NCBI RefSeq assembly: GCF_000741715.1
Contig: NZ_JGZN01000006.1
Coordinates: 62,001 to 126,000 of the forward strand
Direction: 5' to 3'
Length of the DNA stretch: 64,000 nt
Origin: Bifidobacterium saguini DSM 23967
Lineage (GTDB): Bacteria > Actinomycetota > Actinomycetes > Actinomycetales > Bifidobacteriaceae
The notes below the pieces were generated by a model that was given only the letters and a program-made list of their open reading frames with translations, ran no database searches and was not told where the DNA came from. A program made the translations under genes and the position numbers. This document shows, piece by piece, positions 18,946-27,450 of the stretch; the stretch's first letter is position 1, and each line of letters starts with the position of its first letter.

Positions 18946-21114
18946 ATGAGCAGCACATTCACATGGGAGGGCGGCGGCGTTGAACTCGACTTCGCATACG
19001 CCGACGACCAACCAGTAGCGCTGGTGGCATACCGAGTGCCGAAGCAGCACATCGACGTGACCTTTGCGCATGCCACGCCCATCGTGGAAATTCTTGCTTC
19101 CGGTTCCGGCCATTGGCTGGCCTGCGGCAAAATCACCCACACCACTATCGGCAGGGACCTGCGCTACGTAAGCCATGTCACCAATCGAGCCGTAGAACCG
19201 GAAAGCGCAGAAGCACAGTCCACCGCCAGCCGTCTGGATATTACCCTGAGTGATCCGCGCACCGGCATCGAAGCGGTAGTAACCTATGAGGTTGCGACCA
19301 ACTCGCCAATGGTGCGCACCTGGGCCACAGTGACGAACGCCAACGAACAGGATGACGTCACCCTGGAATCCGTTACCAGCTTCACTGGCAGCTTTGGCGC
19401 TCCGACCGGAGTTTCTCCCACCGACCCCAACACGTTTGGCGATTGGACGCTCACCGAAGCGGATATGGACTGGCTTTCCGAAGGACGATGGCACACCACG
19501 CCATTGCGTCGCATTTTCCCCCGTATCCATGAGGAACTGACTGGATGGGATCCTCGCGGTCGCCATCAGGTCATCTCCACGGGCACCTGGTCCACCGGCC
19601 AGCATGTGCCGCTCGCCGTACTGGAAAACAAGGTGCTTGGCCTCGCATGGATTTTCCAAGTGGAACATAACGGCGCTTGGCGCTGGGAAATCGGTCAGGA
19701 TACGGCAGACGGTTACATCGCGCTTGCCGGCCCTGTGGAAGAAAGCCACGCATGGAGCAAGACGCTGAAGCCCGGCGCCTCTTTCGCCACCGTGCCTGCG
19801 TCCTTTACCATTGCGGCCGACTTCAACGAAGCCACTGCGATCATCACCGCATACCGCCGCGCATGGCGTGTCAAGCATGCAGACAACGCGCACCCTTCCG
19901 TGGTGTTCAACGATTACATGAACACCATCTACGGCGACCCAACCACCGCCAAGGAACTGCCCTTGATCAAGGCGGCTGCTGAGGTTGGCGTGGAAATCTT
20001 CGTGATCGACTGCGGTTGGTATGACGACACGGGCAACTGGTGGCCATCCGTGGGCGAGTGGATGCCTTCCAAGACTCGATTCCCCGGTCCGAAGGGCATT
20101 GTGGAAGTCATCGATGCCATCAAGGAACAGGGCATGATTCCGGGCATCTGGCTGGAGCCGGAAGTTATTGGCGTCGAATCCCCGGTAGCTAATCAGCTGC
20201 CTGACTCCGCATTCATCACCCGAGCAGGCAAGCGTGTGGTTGAACAGCAGCGTTACATTCTTGACTTCCGCAGCCAGGACACTCGCGACTACATGGATTC
20301 GGTCATCGACCGCATCGTAGGGGAGTATGGCGTCGGCTACTTCAAGCTCGACTACAACGTTTCTCCCGGCATCGGCTCCGACCACAACGCCGACAGTCTC
20401 GGAGACGCGCTGCTCGAGCACAATCGCGCCTACAGTGCCTGGATTGACGGACTGCGCCGCCGTTACCCCGATCTGATTCTGGAAAACTGTTCGTCCGGCG
20501 GCATGCGTGAGGATTTCGCTCAGCTGAGCCGCTTCCAAGTGCAGTCCACCTCCGACCAGCAGGATTGGAAAATCTATCCGGCCATCGCCGCCGCGGCTCC
20601 CATGCTGATGCTGCCCGAACAGGCCGCCAGCTGGGCATACCCGCAATCCGGCATGAGCGACGAGGAAACCGCGTTCAACATCAGCACCACCTTCCTGGGC
20701 CGCTTCTTCCTCTCCGGTTACCTCAACCGCATGGATGAAGACCAGCATAAGCTCGTGGCCAAAGGCATCGGAGCATACAAGCAGTATGTGCAGCCAATCA
20801 TCGGCTCGTCGGTGCCGTTCTGGCCGCTCGGTCTACCGGAATGGGAGAGCGATACCGTGGCATTCGGCCTGCGCCCTGCATCAGGCAGCGAGCAATCCAC
20901 ACTGATTACGGTCTGGGCTCGCGAGGCCAAGAACAGCACGGTTCGCCTGAACCTCGCCCACGCACAAGGCCATGAAGCCACGGTGCAGCCCATCTTCCCG
21001 GTTGAAGGCTTCGAATCCTGGCCTACGCAATGGCACGCCGATGAAGGCGTACTGGAAGTCACAGTGCCGACCGGCACCTGGGCCTCCCGCACCTTCGCCG
21101 TCACCATCGATTGA
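18946..21114 (+). CDS. aga: Alpha-galactosidase, glycoside hydrolase family 36
   Basis: Cytoplasmic enzyme of 722 residues that removes terminal alpha-galactose from raffinose-type sugars or melibiose. An N-terminal beta-sandwich is followed by the (beta/alpha)8 barrel. Key segments are VFNDYMNTIYGD, FVIDCGWYDD, PGIWLEPEVI, the catalytic nucleophile Asp in YFKLDYN, NCSSGGMRED and the acid/base Asp in QSTSDQQD. There is no signal peptide, so the substrate must be imported, which fits the permease that follows 86 bases downstream. ATG 18946 follows AAGGAAC. Regulation by the LacI protein encoded at 22790 is likely from the shared boxes. Confidence 0.93.
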   Translation: MSSTFTWEGGGVELDFAYADDQPVALVAYRVPKQHIDVTFAHATPIVEILASGSGHWLACGKITHTTIGRDLRYVSHVTNRAVEPESAEAQSTASRLDITLSDPRTGIEAVVTYEVATNSPMVRTWATVTNANEQDDVTLESVTSFTGSFGAPTGVSPTDPNTFGDWTLTEADMDWLSEGRWHTTPLRRIFPRIHEELTGWDPRGRHQVISTGTWSTGQHVPLAVLENKVLGLAWIFQVEHNGAWRWEIGQDTADGYIALAGPVEESHAWSKTLKPGASFATVPASFTIAADFNEATAIITAYRRAWRVKHADNAHPSVVFNDYMNTIYGDPTTAKELPLIKAAAEVGVEIFVIDCGWYDDTGNWWPSVGEWMPSKTRFPGPKGIVEVIDAIKEQGMIPGIWLEPEVIGVESPVANQLPDSAFITRAGKRVVEQQRYILDFRSQDTRDYMDSVIDRIVGEYGVGYFKLDYNVSPGIGSDHNADSLGDALLEHNRAYSAWIDGLRRRYPDLILENCSSGGMREDFAQLSRFQVQSTSDQQDWKIYPAIAAAAPMLMLPEQAASWAYPQSGMSDEETAFNISTTFLGRFFLSGYLNRMDEDQHKLVAKGIGAYKQYVQPIIGSSVPFWPLGLPEWESDTVAFGLRPASGSEQSTLITVWAREAKNSTVRLNLAHAQGHEATVQPIFPVEGFESWPTQWHADEGVLEVTVPTGTWASRTFAVTID

Positions 21115-21143
21115 TCAACCGGCAATAACACCGGCAATACATC

Positions 21144-21167
21144 CGCGGCGCAGATAGAGCTGCGCCG
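21144..21167 (+). promoter_or_regulatory. Intercistronic hairpin between aga and the permease gene
   Basis: GCGGCGCAG and CTGCGCCGC form a perfect 9-bp stem with a 6-base loop and no T-run. It is probably an RNA stabiliser or partial terminator within the operon. Confidence 0.65.
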
Positions 21168-21200
21168 CACACCACCACCAACCCATATCAAGGAACAATC

Positions 21201-22592
21201 ATGAGCCAATCCACTACCGCGGCCGATCCGCGCAACCCTCATCAGATGCCATTGCATCGCAAGGTGACCTACTCGTTCACCGATCTTTCCGGCAACCTGC
21301 TGTACTGCATCATCAGCACGTACGCCCTCTACTACTTCACCGAGGTATACGGCCTGTCTATGGCCGTAGCCGGCACAATCTTGCTCGTCGCCCGCTTCTT
21401 CGACGCTTTCGATGCTCCGGTGTGGGGTGTGATCATCGATCACACGCACACCCGCTGGGGCCAGTCCCGCCCGTGGTTCCTGTGGATGGCCGTGCCGTTC
21501 TCGCTGTTCGTCTTCCTGCTGTTCTGCGCACCGCCCATCTCCGACCCTGCCGCCCGCGCATGGTACGCCGGTGTGGTCTACGTGCTTGCCGGCATCTCCT
21601 ACACCGGCATGAGCGCGCCAATCACCTCCGTGCTGCCGAACCTCACCTCCAACCCGGACGAGCGCAACGTGGCCAGCACCTTCCGCATGGTCGGCGGCAA
21701 CATCGGCAACTTCCTTGCTGTGACGTTCATCCTGCCGCTGTCCACCAAGATTGGCGGTTCCTCCACCTCCGCCAACGGCTGGCGTGTGGCCGTGGGCCTC
21801 TACTGCCTGGTGGCTCTCGTGCTGCTGGTCATCGCCTTCCTCGACATGCGCGAGCAGAACATCGAACGTACCAAGCCGATTTCCATCCGTGATTCCTTCC
21901 GCGCAGCCAAGGCCAACTGGCCGTGGATTCTCGTGGTCGTAGCCAACGTGGTCTTCTGGATCGGCTTCACCGCACGCACCTCCATGCTGCCGTACTACTT
22001 CCGCTACAACGTGGGCAATGAAAGCTGGACTTCCATCCTGAACGGCATCTCCATCATTCAGGTGCTCGGCATGATGAGCGTACCGTTCCTGTGCAAGCGC
22101 CTGCACCTGTGGGGCACCACGCTGCTCGCCCTCGGCTTCGCAGGCGCTGGCCAGATCGGTCTGGCGGTAGCAGGCGGCAACATCCCGGTGATGATCGTCT
22201 CCTGGTGCATTGCCTGCCTCGGCACCGGCACCCTGTGCTCCCTGTTCGTGCTCATGGTCACCTACTCCGTTGACTACGGCGAATGGAAGAACGGCATCCG
22301 CGCAGCCGGTCTGCTCACCGCCATCGGTTCCTCCTTCTGCATCAAGATGGGTGCCGGCATCGGCGCCTTCCTGCCTTCGCAGATCTTGAGCATCGCCGGA
22401 TTCCAGGAAGGCGTGAAGGCTCAGAGCGCATCCGCACTCACTGCCATCCACTTCTCCTTCACCTGGCTGCCGCTGATCATCTTCGTGCTGTGCATGATTC
22501 CCGTCTACTTGTACAAGCGTTACGAAGATCAGCAAGACAAGGTGCTTGGCGAGCTTAAGGCTCGCGCCAACGAGGTGGAAGCAGCCAAGTAA
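21201..22592 (+). CDS. GPH-family sugar:cation symporter
   Basis: Membrane carrier of 463 residues of the glycoside-pentoside-hexuronide family (MelB-like), with about 12 spans. Seen are the N-terminal KVTYSFTDLSGNLLY, the DAFDAPVWGVIIDHTHTRWGQSRPW loop between spans 2 and 3 (cation/sugar site) and YSVDYGEWKNG. It likely imports the alpha-galactoside that the neighbouring GH36 enzyme cleaves; oligosaccharide specificity cannot be read from sequence. SD AAGGA precedes ATG 21201. A terminator follows directly. Confidence 0.9.
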   Translation: MSQSTTAADPRNPHQMPLHRKVTYSFTDLSGNLLYCIISTYALYYFTEVYGLSMAVAGTILLVARFFDAFDAPVWGVIIDHTHTRWGQSRPWFLWMAVPFSLFVFLLFCAPPISDPAARAWYAGVVYVLAGISYTGMSAPITSVLPNLTSNPDERNVASTFRMVGGNIGNFLAVTFILPLSTKIGGSSTSANGWRVAVGLYCLVALVLLVIAFLDMREQNIERTKPISIRDSFRAAKANWPWILVVVANVVFWIGFTARTSMLPYYFRYNVGNESWTSILNGISIIQVLGMMSVPFLCKRLHLWGTTLLALGFAGAGQIGLAVAGGNIPVMIVSWCIACLGTGTLCSLFVLMVTYSVDYGEWKNGIRAAGLLTAIGSSFCIKMGAGIGAFLPSQILSIAGFQEGVKAQSASALTAIHFSFTWLPLIIFVLCMIPVYLYKRYEDQQDKVLGELKARANEVEAAK

Positions 22593-22628
22593 GCAATCAA
22601 TTATGTGATTGATTATTACTGATACAGC

Positions 22629-22672
22629 AAAGCCGAACGCAGCATACAATATGCCTGCGTTCGGCTTTGTTT
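22629..22672 (+). terminator. Terminator after the GPH permease gene
   Basis: AAAGCCGAACGCAG pairs with CTGCGTTCGGCTTT around a 12-base loop, followed by GTTTTG. It separates the permease from the LacI gene. Confidence 0.9.
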
Positions 22673-22752
22673 TGTATGCGCAAGTTTTTCCTATGCGCTA
22701 CGCAAGTGTGAGCCCAACCGTACGCATGCCTTACAATGGCAAGCGCTCGCTA

Positions 22753-22768
22753 AGCAAAAACGTTATCG
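22753..22768. promoter_or_regulatory. LacI-type operator-like site before the regulator gene
   Basis: AGCAAAAACGTTATCG contains the AACGTT core and matches 12 bases of the box at 18829-18843. Its place, 22 bases before the start codon, fits autoregulation. Confidence 0.55.
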
Positions 22769-22789
22769 AGGCAAAGGAAACGGGGCACT

Positions 22790-23854
22790 ATGGCGAAAAC
22801 ACCAAGCGGCAAGCCCAAAGCACCATCCATCAAAGATGTGGCTGCGCTCGCCGGCGTATCCGTGCCGACCGTATCCCGTTACTTGAATATGCCGGAGCGA
22901 GTCAGCGAAACCAAGCGGCAGGCCATTGCGCAAGCCGTCAGCAAGCTTGGTTACCGCCCTAACGCTATTGCGCGCGCGCTGGTGCGCGAGCAATCCAGTC
23001 AATGCTTGGTGCTGTCTTCCAACACCACCCGATACGGTCAAACACAGGTGATTCAAGGCGTGGAAACCGCAGCTCGAGCGGCAGGATTCGCCCTATCCAT
23101 CGCGCTGATTGCCGAACCGGGAAGTACCAGTGCACAAATCCGCGAAAGTGTGCAGTCCGCACTTGACCATAATCCTGCCGGCGTGGTGCTGTTGAACTTT
23201 GATGAAGCCAGTGCGCAGGCGCTGTCGATGATTCCTCGCACTTTGCCATTGGTAAGCGTGGCGGGAGAGCGCAATACGGAAATCGCGCAGATTTCGATGG
23301 GGGAGCGCGAAGGTGGATACCGCGTGACCCAGCACCTGCTGCAACGCCTCGCCGAACGCGGCATCGGCTCCAGCCCTGTGCATTATGTCGGTATTCCTGG
23401 CGGCGGCGGTGCCGAAGGCCGTTATGAGGGGTGGCTTCAAGCGTGCCAGGAGGCTGGTGTTCCCATTCCACCGGCTGTGGAAGCCGGATGGGATGTGGAT
23501 AGCGCGCGCGAAACCGGTCGTATATTAGGGCGCAAGCGCGGTGAAGTCAAGGCCATATTTGCCGGCAACGACGAAACCGCAATGGGTGTGATTCGTGGTC
23601 TTGGAGACGAAGGTCTGCGCGTGCCGCAGGACGTGCTGGTCGTCGGATTCGATGATCACCCGGTGGCGCGAATCTGGAACCCCTCAATCACGACCATTCA
23701 TCAGGATTTCCAAGGAGTGGGTGCCGCTGCATTCGCCATGCTTGCCCCGATGCTCGAAGACGTGTCGCTGGGCCGTGCGCACGGTGAGTCATGGCAGGCG
23801 TATCAACGGTTTGAAGGCCATCTCATCGAGCGTGAATCCACTGTGAACGCCTGA
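22790..23854 (+). CDS. LacI-family transcriptional regulator of the alpha-galactoside genes
   Basis: DNA-binding repressor of 354 residues. The N-terminal helix-turn-helix and hinge helix are typical (SIKDVAALAGVSVPTVSRYL; then KLGYRPNAIARALV), followed by a periplasmic-binding-protein-like sensor domain ending in DHPVARIWNPSITTIHQDF. The linked genes and shared boxes suggest an alpha-galactoside as inducer. The related boxes before fruE raise the possibility that it, or a paralogue, also acts there. Good SD (AAAGGAAA) before ATG 22790. Confidence 0.9.
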   Translation: MAKTPSGKPKAPSIKDVAALAGVSVPTVSRYLNMPERVSETKRQAIAQAVSKLGYRPNAIARALVREQSSQCLVLSSNTTRYGQTQVIQGVETAARAAGFALSIALIAEPGSTSAQIRESVQSALDHNPAGVVLLNFDEASAQALSMIPRTLPLVSVAGERNTEIAQISMGEREGGYRVTQHLLQRLAERGIGSSPVHYVGIPGGGGAEGRYEGWLQACQEAGVPIPPAVEAGWDVDSARETGRILGRKRGEVKAIFAGNDETAMGVIRGLGDEGLRVPQDVLVVGFDDHPVARIWNPSITTIHQDFQGVGAAAFAMLAPMLEDVSLGRAHGESWQAYQRFEGHLIERESTVNA

Positions 23855-24035
23855 GCTCTCCACGCCGAGAATGCCCGGCAGCGTCCGCCTTCGGCCTTAA
23901 AATATGTTCTGGCTAAACGGGGCGCACCATCGGAACCTGTTTTCGGTCCTATCAGATGGCGCGTAGAGACACATACGCCGGTTGGTAAACCTGACTTCCA
24001 TTTTGTTTGAACCAAAGACGTAGAGGAGCTTTCCT

Positions 24036-25499
24036 ATGCCCGAAAATGAGCAGCAGCGCGCGGTTGATGCGGAAAAGATTCCACTGAAACTTATCGGTGC
24101 CATTGTGGCCGTGGGTTCACTGGCCTTCATCGGCATTCTGACCGAGACGGTGATGACCGTGCTCTTCCCTTCGCTGATGCGTGAATTCCATGTGGATACC
24201 GCCACTGTGCAGTGGATCACCACAATCTACCTGCTGGCCGTGGCTGCCACCATGCCTATCAGCTCGTTCCTGAAGCGTCGCTTCCCGCTGAAAGGCATTT
24301 TCCTTGCCGCAGTAGTGCTGGCCATCATTGGTTCCTTGATCATGATTTTTGCCAGCGCCTTCCCGCTGCTGATCATTGCCCGAATCATCCAGGGCATTGG
24401 CTCTGGTGTGGCCACACCGTTGATGATCAACATTATTTTGGAACAATCGCCACGCTCCAAGATCGGCCGACTTATGGGTGTCGGCTCCTTGGTTATCACC
24501 GTGGCTCCGGCCATCGGCCCAACCGTGGGCGGTGCTGTAACCGCGATTTTGCCGTGGCGTGCCATTTTCGTAGCGGTTATTCCGCTGGTGTTGATTGCTG
24601 CATTCATCGGTACGAAATGTATTGAACAGAAGACCCCCACTGAGGCAGCATTCCTTGATCCGATTCAGCTTGGTTCCATTATTCTGGCGCTGGTCGGCTT
24701 GGTGCTGGCATTGAACCAAGGTGGCGTGGCCATTAGCGCTGCAGTATCCGGTCAGGCGGCAACCAAGTCTGCTGTAATCGCCATCGTGAGCCTGATCATC
24801 GGTTTGGGCTCTCTGATGCTTTTCGCTTTGAGCTCCAAGAAGGCGTTCTCCCCGCTGCTGCGTCTGGGCATTCTGCGCGACCCAGTCGTATTGCTGCACG
24901 TCATCGCCTATCTGGTACTGCCACTGGTTGCTATCGGATACGGTTACGTGATCACTAACGTGTCCCAGCTCTCCCTTGGCGTAAGCGCATTCGTGGCAGG
25001 CTCCCTCGTGCTGCCAGGCGCCTTGATTGGTGCGGTATGCGCTCCGGTGGGTGGCTGGCTGTACGACCGTTTCGGCGCGGTCAAGCCCATCCTGATTCCT
25101 ATTGGCATTGCCATTTTGGGGCCGGTGCTGATGCTCATCTTCTCGATGCATTTGACCGCAGGTCTCCTGTGCGGCTTCTACTTCATCTTCGGCTTCTTCT
25201 ACGCCGTAGGCGCGGCCAACATCATGACCAGCGGATTGTCTGGTGTGCCGCATGAGTTCCGCCCGGACGGCAACGCCATCTTCAACACCTGCCTGCAGTT
25301 CGGTGGTGCGGCAGGCACCGCATTGTTCTCCACGATCTTGGCCGTGGCACAGGCGGGAGCTGGCGAAGAAGGCACGCCGCAGTTCGCACACGCCACGGCA
25401 GTCGGCGGCGCATGGACCTTCGCCACCATGACCGTAATCTGCATCATCGGTTGGAGCTGCTTGGCCATCGCCTTCCGCATTCGAGCATCTCGCCGGTAA
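24036..25499 (+). CDS. MFS multidrug-type transporter (DHA2 family)
   Basis: Membrane transporter of 487 residues with about 14 spans, typical for the drug:H+ antiporter-2 group. Seen are the first span with motif D1 (FIGILTETVMTVLFPSLMREF), the loop with FLKRRFPLKGIF in place of motif A, and motif C-like segment LVITVAPAIGPTVGGAV. Substrate is unknown; family members export drugs, bile salts or fatty acids. SD GAGGAG precedes ATG 24036. The 180 bases upstream show no clear operator. It ends with a terminator made of a single REP-like hairpin. Confidence 0.88.
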   Translation: MPENEQQRAVDAEKIPLKLIGAIVAVGSLAFIGILTETVMTVLFPSLMREFHVDTATVQWITTIYLLAVAATMPISSFLKRRFPLKGIFLAAVVLAIIGSLIMIFASAFPLLIIARIIQGIGSGVATPLMINIILEQSPRSKIGRLMGVGSLVITVAPAIGPTVGGAVTAILPWRAIFVAVIPLVLIAAFIGTKCIEQKTPTEAAFLDPIQLGSIILALVGLVLALNQGGVAISAAVSGQAATKSAVIAIVSLIIGLGSLMLFALSSKKAFSPLLRLGILRDPVVLLHVIAYLVLPLVAIGYGYVITNVSQLSLGVSAFVAGSLVLPGALIGAVCAPVGGWLYDRFGAVKPILIPIGIAILGPVLMLIFSMHLTAGLLCGFYFIFGFFYAVGAANIMTSGLSGVPHEFRPDGNAIFNTCLQFGGAAGTALFSTILAVAQAGAGEEGTPQFAHATAVGGAWTFATMTVICIIGWSCLAIAFRIRASRR

Positions 25500-25511
25500 G
25501 AAATCCATTTC

Positions 25512-25538
25512 GGCTCCCCTCAGTGAGGGGAGTTTTTT
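25512..25538 (+). terminator. Terminator made from a REP-like hairpin
   Basis: GGCTCCCCTC-AGT-GAGGGGAG followed by TTTTTT. The arms are the same as the first hairpin of the dispersed REP-like repeats at 28230, 42586 and 47413. Confidence 0.9.
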
Positions 25539-25567
25539 ATCCGCACCGCGGCCTAGGTTGGTGAAAC

Positions 25568-26554
25568 ATGGGAATCGAGAATACGCATAAGCTCATCGTC
25601 AACTGCTTGCCCCTGAACGAATCCGAGAAGCAGGCGTTTGCCAAAGCAGCAAGGAACATACCCCAAGAATTCGTGGGCGATGTTGCCCACCGTACGGATA
25701 TGGTCTGGCCAGTATCCATTCCTGATGAACTGAGCGCTCAGGCCACCGCCGTCATCGGCAATTTCCCAGTTGATGAAGCCCCGCGATTCCCTCGACTCGA
25801 ATGGTTACAGACGTTCAGCGCCGGCGTAGACTCCTACCTCAAAGAAGGCGTCCTGCCGCGTGGCACTATGGTCACCAATGCTTCCGGAGCGTATGGGCAA
25901 AGCGTATCCGAGCACATGTTCGCGCTGATGTGGGCACTGATGAAGAACATCAACCAGTATGCTGCGAATCATACCGCACACCGTTGGCAGGATCAGGGTT
26001 CGGTATTAAGCCCTGAAGGCGGCATTGCTTTGGTGATTGGTGCCGGCGATATCGGTTCGCATTTCGCACAACTGGCGCAAGGCGTCGGCATGCGCACCTT
26101 TGGCGTACGTCGTCACGCGGATGTTCCGGCAAAGGGCATCGAAAAAATGTATGGTTTCGAACGTTTGGATGCGCTGCTGCCATTGGCCGACGTGGTGGCG
26201 CTTGCAGTGCCGCGCTCGCCGCAAACCCATCATCTGCTGGATGCCACGCGCCTGGCTCGTTTGAAGGAAACTGCCATTGTGATTAACGCGGGCCGTGGTG
26301 ACGCCATTGACCCGGATGCCTTGGCCGTGGCCCTCCATGAAGGCAGGATTCACGGAGCCGGTTTGGATGTGACCGAGCCGGAGCCGCTGCCCGAAACCAG
26401 CCCGCTGTGGGATGAGCCGCGCTGTCTGATCACCCCGCATGTGGCCGGTGGCAATCATTTGGAGAAAACTTCCGAGCAAATTATTCGCATCGCACTGGGC
26501 AATGTGACCCGCTATGCGCGCCATCAGGAGCTCATCAACCTCGTACGCAGGTAG
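25568..26554 (+). CDS. D-isomer-specific 2-hydroxyacid dehydrogenase family protein
   Basis: NAD(P)-dependent oxidoreductase of 328 residues. The nucleotide-binding loop is GAGDIGSHFAQLAQGVGMRTFGV; the catalytic Arg is in INAGRGDAID, the Glu in TEPEPLPETSPLW and the His in LITPHVAGGNH. It likely reduces a 2-keto acid or oxidises the hydroxy acid in the cytoplasm; the exact substrate (glyoxylate, hydroxypyruvate or other) is not evident. ATG 25568 lacks a strong SD (GGTTGGTGAAAC). It is flanked by terminators and appears monocistronic. Confidence 0.87.
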   Translation: MGIENTHKLIVNCLPLNESEKQAFAKAARNIPQEFVGDVAHRTDMVWPVSIPDELSAQATAVIGNFPVDEAPRFPRLEWLQTFSAGVDSYLKEGVLPRGTMVTNASGAYGQSVSEHMFALMWALMKNINQYAANHTAHRWQDQGSVLSPEGGIALVIGAGDIGSHFAQLAQGVGMRTFGVRRHADVPAKGIEKMYGFERLDALLPLADVVALAVPRSPQTHHLLDATRLARLKETAIVINAGRGDAIDPDALAVALHEGRIHGAGLDVTEPEPLPETSPLWDEPRCLITPHVAGGNHLEKTSEQIIRIALGNVTRYARHQELINLVRR

Positions 26555-26595
26555 TCTCATGCGGTTCGCCGCTGCATGACAGCTGCTGTATAACG

Positions 26596-26633
26596 ATGTG
26601 GCCCGCAAGACGTCGTTGTCTTGCGGGCCACAT
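26596..26633. terminator. Hairpin between convergent genes
   Basis: ATGTGGCCCGCAAGAC (26596-26611) pairs perfectly with GTCTTGCGGGCCACAT (26618-26633). There is no T-run, but position between two convergent genes and 16-bp perfect stem suggest a bidirectional terminator. Confidence 0.75.
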
Positions 26634-26662
26634 GTGTTCAGGGAACGAACAATTGGTGTCAA

Positions 26663-27082
26663 TCAGTACTTGTTGGCACCGTTACCCTCGAAATCAACCT
26701 TGAAACCGCGCTGGTAGTGCAGGAACATGGCGGCACCATAGCGATCCACAGGGCGGTGAGTGAACAGCATACGAATCGCGAATGCGGTCTGCACGTCTTC
26801 AGGCAGCGCAAGAAAAGCCTTGTGCGCATCCCAGTACGGGTTCATGGTGATGGCGGCGTCGGGAACGTAGGCGTAACCGTAACCATCCTCATTCACGTAT
26901 CCCATGAATGGCAGGTCCCAAGCATTGTGGTTGGTCAGCTGGGACTTGAAGTATTCCACTTCGCTGAGCGCCTGATCGCTGATGCCGAAGCTCTTGGCTA
27001 CCTCATTGGCCTTGGCGGTCTTGGAGGCCGGGTCCTTGCCAAACATATCTGGGTCTACGACGATGACTTTTTCTTCAGCCAT
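26663..27082 (-). CDS. Conserved-looking hypothetical protein, 139 aa
   Basis: Soluble protein with no signal peptide or span, opening MAEEKVIVVDPDMFG. It is rich in aromatic residues in the middle (WDLPFMGYVNEDGYGYAYVP) and at the end (HYQRGFKVDFEG). I do not recognise a family. ATG 27082 is preceded by GAAAGGACC with good spacing; a longer reading (36 more residues) is unlikely because it contains the leader region. A perfect dyad at 27161-27184 sits next to a possible -10 box, so transcription may be controlled. Confidence 0.75.
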   Translation of the reverse strand: MAEEKVIVVDPDMFGKDPASKTAKANEVAKSFGISDQALSEVEYFKSQLTNHNAWDLPFMGYVNEDGYGYAYVPDAAITMNPYWDAHKAFLALPEDVQTAFAIRMLFTHRPVDRYGAAMFLHYQRGFKVDFEGNGANKY

Positions 27083-27154
27083 GATGGTCCTTTCGTGAGC
27101 ATGCCGTGCTTCATGGTGAAGTCGGTATTGTTCGATTACGTAGTAAAACGCACA

Positions 27155-27184
27155 TCTATAATCCTTTCTCTTGTGAGAAAGGAT
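27155..27184 (-). promoter_or_regulatory. Perfect dyad adjoining a possible -10 box
   Basis: ATCCTTTCTC (27161-27170) and GAGAAAGGAT (27175-27184) form a 10-bp perfect dyad with 4-base spacer. On the minus strand it is immediately followed by TATAGA (27160-27155), a plausible -10 hexamer about 75 bases before the gene start. It could be an operator or an RNA hairpin. Confidence 0.5.
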
Positions 27185-27323
27185 ATGCACATTGGTTTGT
27201 GCTGGTTCCTTAGCCTAGCATGTAAAACACTGAAAATAAGCCGTTTAACAAGTAATTCATGAGCTGGTAACTGTTTTGGAAGGTATTGTTTTGCTGTGAT
27301 ATTCGTTGTGTTCTTTTTGCAAA

Positions 27324-27363
27324 AGTGAACATTTACGATGTTCACTTTACTTGGTAAGTGAAC
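27324..27363. repeat. Three AAGTGAAC/GTTCACTT boxes making overlapping palindromes
   Basis: AGTGAACAT (27324-27332) is complementary to ATGTTCACT (27338-27346), and GTTCACTT (27340-27347) to AAGTGAAC (27356-27363). The middle box can pair with either neighbour. It may be an operator or alternative RNA stems; it lies ~240 bases before the gene starting at 27082. The rest of 27083-27450 has no gene. Confidence 0.6.
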
Positions 27364-27402
27364 AACAAAAACGGCCATGCAGGTTTGAACACATGCATGG
27401 CC
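27364..27402 (-). terminator. Terminator of the TM2-protein gene
   Basis: On the minus strand GGCCATGCA pairs with TGCATGGCC (perfect 9 bp) and is followed by GTTTTTGTTG. Confidence 0.88.
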
Positions 27403-27450
27403 GGCGTGTCGCGGCAATCGAACTTGGCTCGAATTTGTTTAAAGCTATGA

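Noticed and set aside
18943-20748. 601-aa open frame antisense to the alpha-galactosidase gene
   Set aside because: The plus strand carries a complete GH36 protein with catalytic residues; the antisense frame has no domain.
27403-27450. tRNA-like segment (CGAACTTGGCTCGAAT)
   Set aside because: No acceptor stem, anticodon arm or T-arm can be formed around it.
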